From Acorus gramineus (taxonomy: Eukaryota > Streptophyta > Magnoliopsida > Acorales > Acoraceae): a stretch of 64,000 nt of DNA. Under the pieces are notes generated by a model. The model saw only the letters and a list, made by a program, of their open reading frames with translations, was not told the DNA's origin and did not search any database. Below are positions 60,830 to 64,000 of this stretch, one piece after another (within the stretch, counting starts at the first letter, position 1; each line of letters starts with the position of its first letter). Both the position numbers and the translations under genes were made by a program. Where the stretch lies: positions 15,575,163 through 15,639,162 of the forward strand of contig CM060850.1 of assembly GCA_030737835.1 (NCBI GenBank). The letters are read 5' to 3'.

Positions 60830-61010
60830 CCTCAAAATAATGCAAAAACATCTAGGAAGGGAAGAGATGCGGATACGCGTCACGCAAGGCATCCTCGAGC
60901 TCTCAAGGGCCTCGGCACCGGAACGGTGCAGCCATCGCACCTTGACCAACGGGACGGTCTTGGTGCGGAGCCCTTTCTCGCGGCGGTCCATGATCATCAA
61001 TCGGCTGCTC
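60830..61010 (-). pseudogene. Integrase C-terminal / chromodomain remnant
   Basis: The minus-strand frame reads MDRREKGLRTKTVPLVKVRW. This is the end-of-polyprotein block of chromovirus integrase, which normally continues with a W-rich chromodomain-like tail. The remainder is frameshifted. Confidence 0.65.
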
Positions 61011-61166
61011 GACGAAAGACAAGCCCGGCTCGAAGACGAGCGGCTCGAACGGGATGACGTGAGCAGGATCGTGGACGCAACCCGCACCCAACCGCGATGC
61101 CTCGGAGCACACTGCGAACCCACCCCTCCAAGACGGAAGGGTAAGAACTGGCGCTGACGTGAGCCT

Positions 61167-61439
61167 TCACTTAAACTCCAGGAAGCTCTCCTCGCAAGAC
61201 GGGGACCATTCGAACCGGACATCCTTCCAAGCGAGGCGGTTAGGAGGTACAGCTATCCTCGAGAAACCCTCGACAGACCTCCCACAATAACCCGCCAAGC
61301 CCAGGAAGCTCCGAATCTTTGCAGGGTTCGACGGTCGACGCCAATTTGACACGGCGAGCAACTTGACCGGGTCCACAGATATCCCCTTGCAGGAAATCAC
61401 GTGGCCCAGAAAACCATCCGCTCCAACCAAATCTCGCAC
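61167..61439 (-). pseudogene. Ty3/gypsy reverse transcriptase thumb fragment
   Basis: The frame contains FLGHVISCKGISVDP, then IRSFLGLAGYCGR, EGFSRIA and FEWSPSCEESF. This is the RT thumb running into RNase H. Upstream RT with the YVDD site is absent, and downstream the sequence jumps to the integrase C-terminus. Confidence 0.88.
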
Positions 61440-61494
61440 TTAAACCACCATCAGCTGATGCTTCCAGAGTATTCCTTGACTGGGAAAAGAAACC

Positions 61495-62040
61495 TCGGGA
61501 GAGCAACATGAGGTCCCGACATAGGATACCCCGACAACCAAACAAGGAACTCGGAGTACCCTAGCCCGGGTCTCAACGCTGACCTCACACGGCCCCTTAA
61601 ACCAGAAAAGGAACACTAGAAGAAGACATCACTCTTAAGGAACACCAGCCACCGCACTGGATCATCTACATCTAGATAATCACCCACCGATATCCTTCAA
61701 CCTCCATCTCAAGACCGGACCCAACCTCCTTGGGAACGGTCGAACAACAATTGGGTCACGAGACGACGCGTCTTCGCCTCATCCACACCCTCACTCCCAA
61801 AAGGAGACATATTGGGACTTTGGGAGAGACTTAGACTGCTCTTCACCCCTGGTTCACCGGTAGCCTCTCCTCCACACCGTGGGCCGCCTGGTCCGCTCCC
61901 ACAATTCAGCACAGTCCGAACCCAAATCAGGAGGTGCCTACTGATGGGAGCCCTCTGTCAGGAAGGCCTGTCTAACGCTGAGGAGTTCCTACATTGGATC
62001 CAATGAAGGGGGAGAGCGATTCCACGCTCGCGACATCATT
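61495..62040 (-). mobile_element. LTR-derived segment inside the pol region
   Basis: Two blocks (about 61499-61605 and 61790-62035) match LTR C at 58610-58710 and 58195-58450 in the same orientation. Shared words are ATGAGGTCCCGA, CCCGACAACCAAACAAGGAA, ACAGTCCGA and CAGGAGGTGCCTACTGATGG. LTR sequence does not belong between gag and RT, so this is a rearrangement or an inserted LTR fragment. Confidence 0.75.
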
Positions 62041-62091
62041 CATTGATCCTCTTCCGGGTAGCCTCTACCTGGTATACTGCATCGGTGGTAC

Positions 62092-63588
62092 CTACGGATG
62101 GGAACCTTCGCCAGGACGGCTACAACCCAGCCTCCTTAACTCGAACAACCACTCTCGATACCCGCTCATCGAGACATCACACACATGCTTAACAACAACC
62201 AACACACATATATTCATAGGAAGCTGGGAACGAAACATTACCTCGAACCATGATGCCCGGAACCTGCGCCTCCTCGGCCGAAAGTGCTGCAACTCTGCCT
62301 TGAACAAACTGCGGCTGAGGAGCAGGGGCACGCCTCGCCGGCTGCATTGGCTGCCTCCACTGGTCGATACGGCCACCCTGTAACTGCTGCTGCTGCTGAC
62401 GCTGAGGCTGCACACGGGGCCGGTCAGCATCTGGGCAATTATACGAGATATGCCGATGCGCTGACAATGGTAACAGCGCCGCGTCTCTGGCCGCCAGGAC
62501 TGGATTGGCACTGCCGCAATGGGTGCTGGATCCCACACTGGCACCGCATCTGCTGGAGGAGAGGCAGCCGCTAACTGATCAAAGCGGGGCCTCTCCTCCG
62601 TGCGCTGTCCTTGGTCCTGGTTCCTGGGAGGACTCTGATCTGCAGAAGGGGGCGGAACCCTTACAAGGAGCCCGAGGTCTCGCTCGACTGTCTTCGCCCG
62701 AGACACCAAGTCTGAGAACCTCGAGAAAGCCTGGGAGGAGACATGCACCTGAATGGCGCTGCAGAGGCCAAGCTCGAAACGACGGCACCGCGTCTCTTCG
62801 TCCATCACCAAGGCTGGAGCGAATCTGGATAGCCTCGTGAAGCGTGTGGAGTAGTCGGCGACAGACATAGAGCCCTGCGTCAACCGCTCAAACTCCTGCA
62901 TCACGATCTGCCGCGTCGAGAACGGGAAGTACTCCTCCAGGAAATACCTCCAGAATCCTGCCCATAGAAGTTGCTCCACTCCCTCGAGGATGTCCACCAC
63001 TCGGGTAGCCCACCAGTCGGCAGCGCTACCCTTCAGCATGAAGGTGGCCAGGGAGACTCGCTGGCGATCGGTGCAAAGCATGGTCGAGAAGATCACCTCC
63101 ACCTCCATCAACCATCGCTCTGGGGCAAGGGGATCCGCCGACTGGCCATAGAACTCGGGAGGATGGAGCTTTAGAAAGGCTGCGAGGCCACTCTGCTGCA
63201 CCCGCGCTGCAGCCTCTAGCCCCACCTCCCTCGCCAGGGGATCCTGAACTCTCACCGCTGGAATCACCACGGGGATTGGGGGTACTTCGGGTACCACAGG
63301 CGGATCTGCCACCAAGGGGACCTGTGGAATTGCATCACGGGCCGCCCTCAGCTCCTGGATCTCCCTCGCCTGCTCCACCAACACTCTGGTCTGGGCCTCC
63401 AGTGCCTTGGTCTGAGTCTCCACCAAATCCGCTATCCGAGCGAACGCACGTTCCCATGCGGGAGGCTCCTGCGCCGATCCTGGCCTCACAGCCGTGGACT
63501 CTCCAGTAGCATCCTCGCCTCTAGTAGGTCCGGAAACCTCCAAAGGTCGAGAGGGACCATGTCCGCGCCGTCCTCCATGAGGAGGCAT
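62092..63588 (-). pseudogene. gypsy gag (capsid-like) with frameshift at the zinc knuckle
   Basis: The frame starts MPPHGGRRGHG at 63588. It carries the Retrotrans_gag core (LKLHPPEFYGQ, PERWLMEVEVIF, GSAADWWATRV, FEEY-type YFPFSTR, then DYSTRFTRLSRF). At about 62455 the zinc knuckle starts CYHCQRIG, but its second half (HISYNCPDADR) is in another frame, consistent with one lost base. The protein is therefore broken at the nucleic-acid-binding motif. Downstream protease is missing. Confidence 0.9.
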
Positions 63589-63689
63589 ATCAGCAACCTA
63601 AGAAAACCAGACACTAGGATCAGAATACTCATATAGAAATCCTAGGACTCATCTCTACGAAAAGAAGACCATTGGCTCTGACAGGACCA

Positions 63690-63705
63690 GGCTCTGATAC
63701 CAACT
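63690..63705 (-). other. Primer-binding site
   Basis: The minus strand reads TTGGTATCAGAGCC a few bases after the 5' LTR end, complementary to the 3' end of initiator methionine tRNA. A second, diverged TCAGAGCC follows. Confidence 0.9.
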
Positions 63706-63707
63706 TT

Positions 63708-64000
63708 TGTCACGCCCCAGGGCCGGCCGACCCCGGGACGCGGCAAGTGTATATATGATATCAGTAAACAGGAGTTCAATAATATACTCACACAACAACT
63801 AAAATGACACACAACAACAAAAGCAGGGCTGACATGATATATACACCAATTGCGGAAGCTAAAAGACTGAATCTGTAATCCAAAAACATATTACAGACTC
63901 GATACATAATCAACTGTCCTGTGAGAGCCAATATATACAAAGACATCCAATAATACACAGACGCGTGCCCAAGCACGGAATAAATACATACAATCACAAG
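63708..64000 (-). mobile_element. Partial 5' LTR, continues beyond the window
   Basis: The terminal 293 bases of the LTR, nearly identical to the same part of LTR C at 57422-57715. It starts (plus strand) TGTCACGCCCCAGGGCC. Confidence 0.92.

Larger units (their letters stand above)
57422..64000 (-). mobile_element. Decayed Ty3/gypsy (chromovirus, Tekay/Del-like) retrotransposon, open at right edge
   Basis: On the minus strand the order is: partial 5' LTR (from beyond 64000 to 63708), primer-binding site, gag (63588 to about 62250), LTR-derived insert (about 62040-61495), pol remnants (61439-60830), polypurine tract, and 3' LTR. The internal region is only 2.9 kb, so protease, most of RT, RNase H and most of integrase are missing. 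Assignment to Tekay/Del rests on the long LTRs, the gag type and the integrase C-terminus. Confidence 0.85.

Overview
The window is nuclear DNA of a flowering plant. This is shown by a plant-type SUVH histone methyltransferase with SRA, pre-SET and SET domains, by two intron-containing plant genes, by Ty1/copia and Ty3/gypsy retrotransposons, MITEs and tRNA-derived SINEs, and by a nuclear piece of the plastid gene psbA. The species cannot be named from sequence alone.

Three host genes are supported. (1) Minus strand 1984-4833: an intronless SUVH5/6-type H3K9 methyltransferase of about 949 residues. (2) Plus strand 15844-23552: a small coiled-coil gene of at least nine exons, with a CxxC C-terminus, an E2F-like site in its promoter and a probable U12-type AT-AC intron. 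(3) Minus strand 42656-30251: a four-exon coiled-coil gene of about 517 residues, whose second intron of 10.5 kb holds several repeats. No operon-like or pathway link between the three is visible.

Most of the rest is transposable elements. At 6.5-13.3 kb there is a large inverted-repeat element. A copia remnant (TSD AGAAC) lies inside it, and two solo LTRs (TSDs GTTTG and CATAT) lie inside the copia remnant. Two MITEs interrupt the right arm. The introns of gene 2 hold three SINE-like units and a 270-bp duplication. Intron 2 of gene 3 holds an LTR with a primer-binding site, a 3-copy 42-bp repeat, and a 1.46-kb element with two different subterminal repeat arrays. At 26.2-29.1 kb there are related non-autonomous elements, including a cluster of TCGACA palindromes.

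At 43-49 kb an inverted-repeat, motif-rich region carries fragments of a copia protease, a gypsy LTR and psbA, which resembles a fragment-capturing DNA transposon. From 49.3 kb to the right edge the window is dominated by one family of unusually long (3.0-3.5 kb), GC-rich LTRs. Two are solo LTRs with perfect 5-bp duplications. The third belongs to a decayed Ty3/gypsy (chromovirus, Tekay/Del-like) element running off the right edge. All three long LTRs share matching splice-like donors and acceptors around a GC-rich variable tract, an invariant 36-nt middle exon, and a short conserved reading frame ending at the same stop. This is the most unusual feature of the window.
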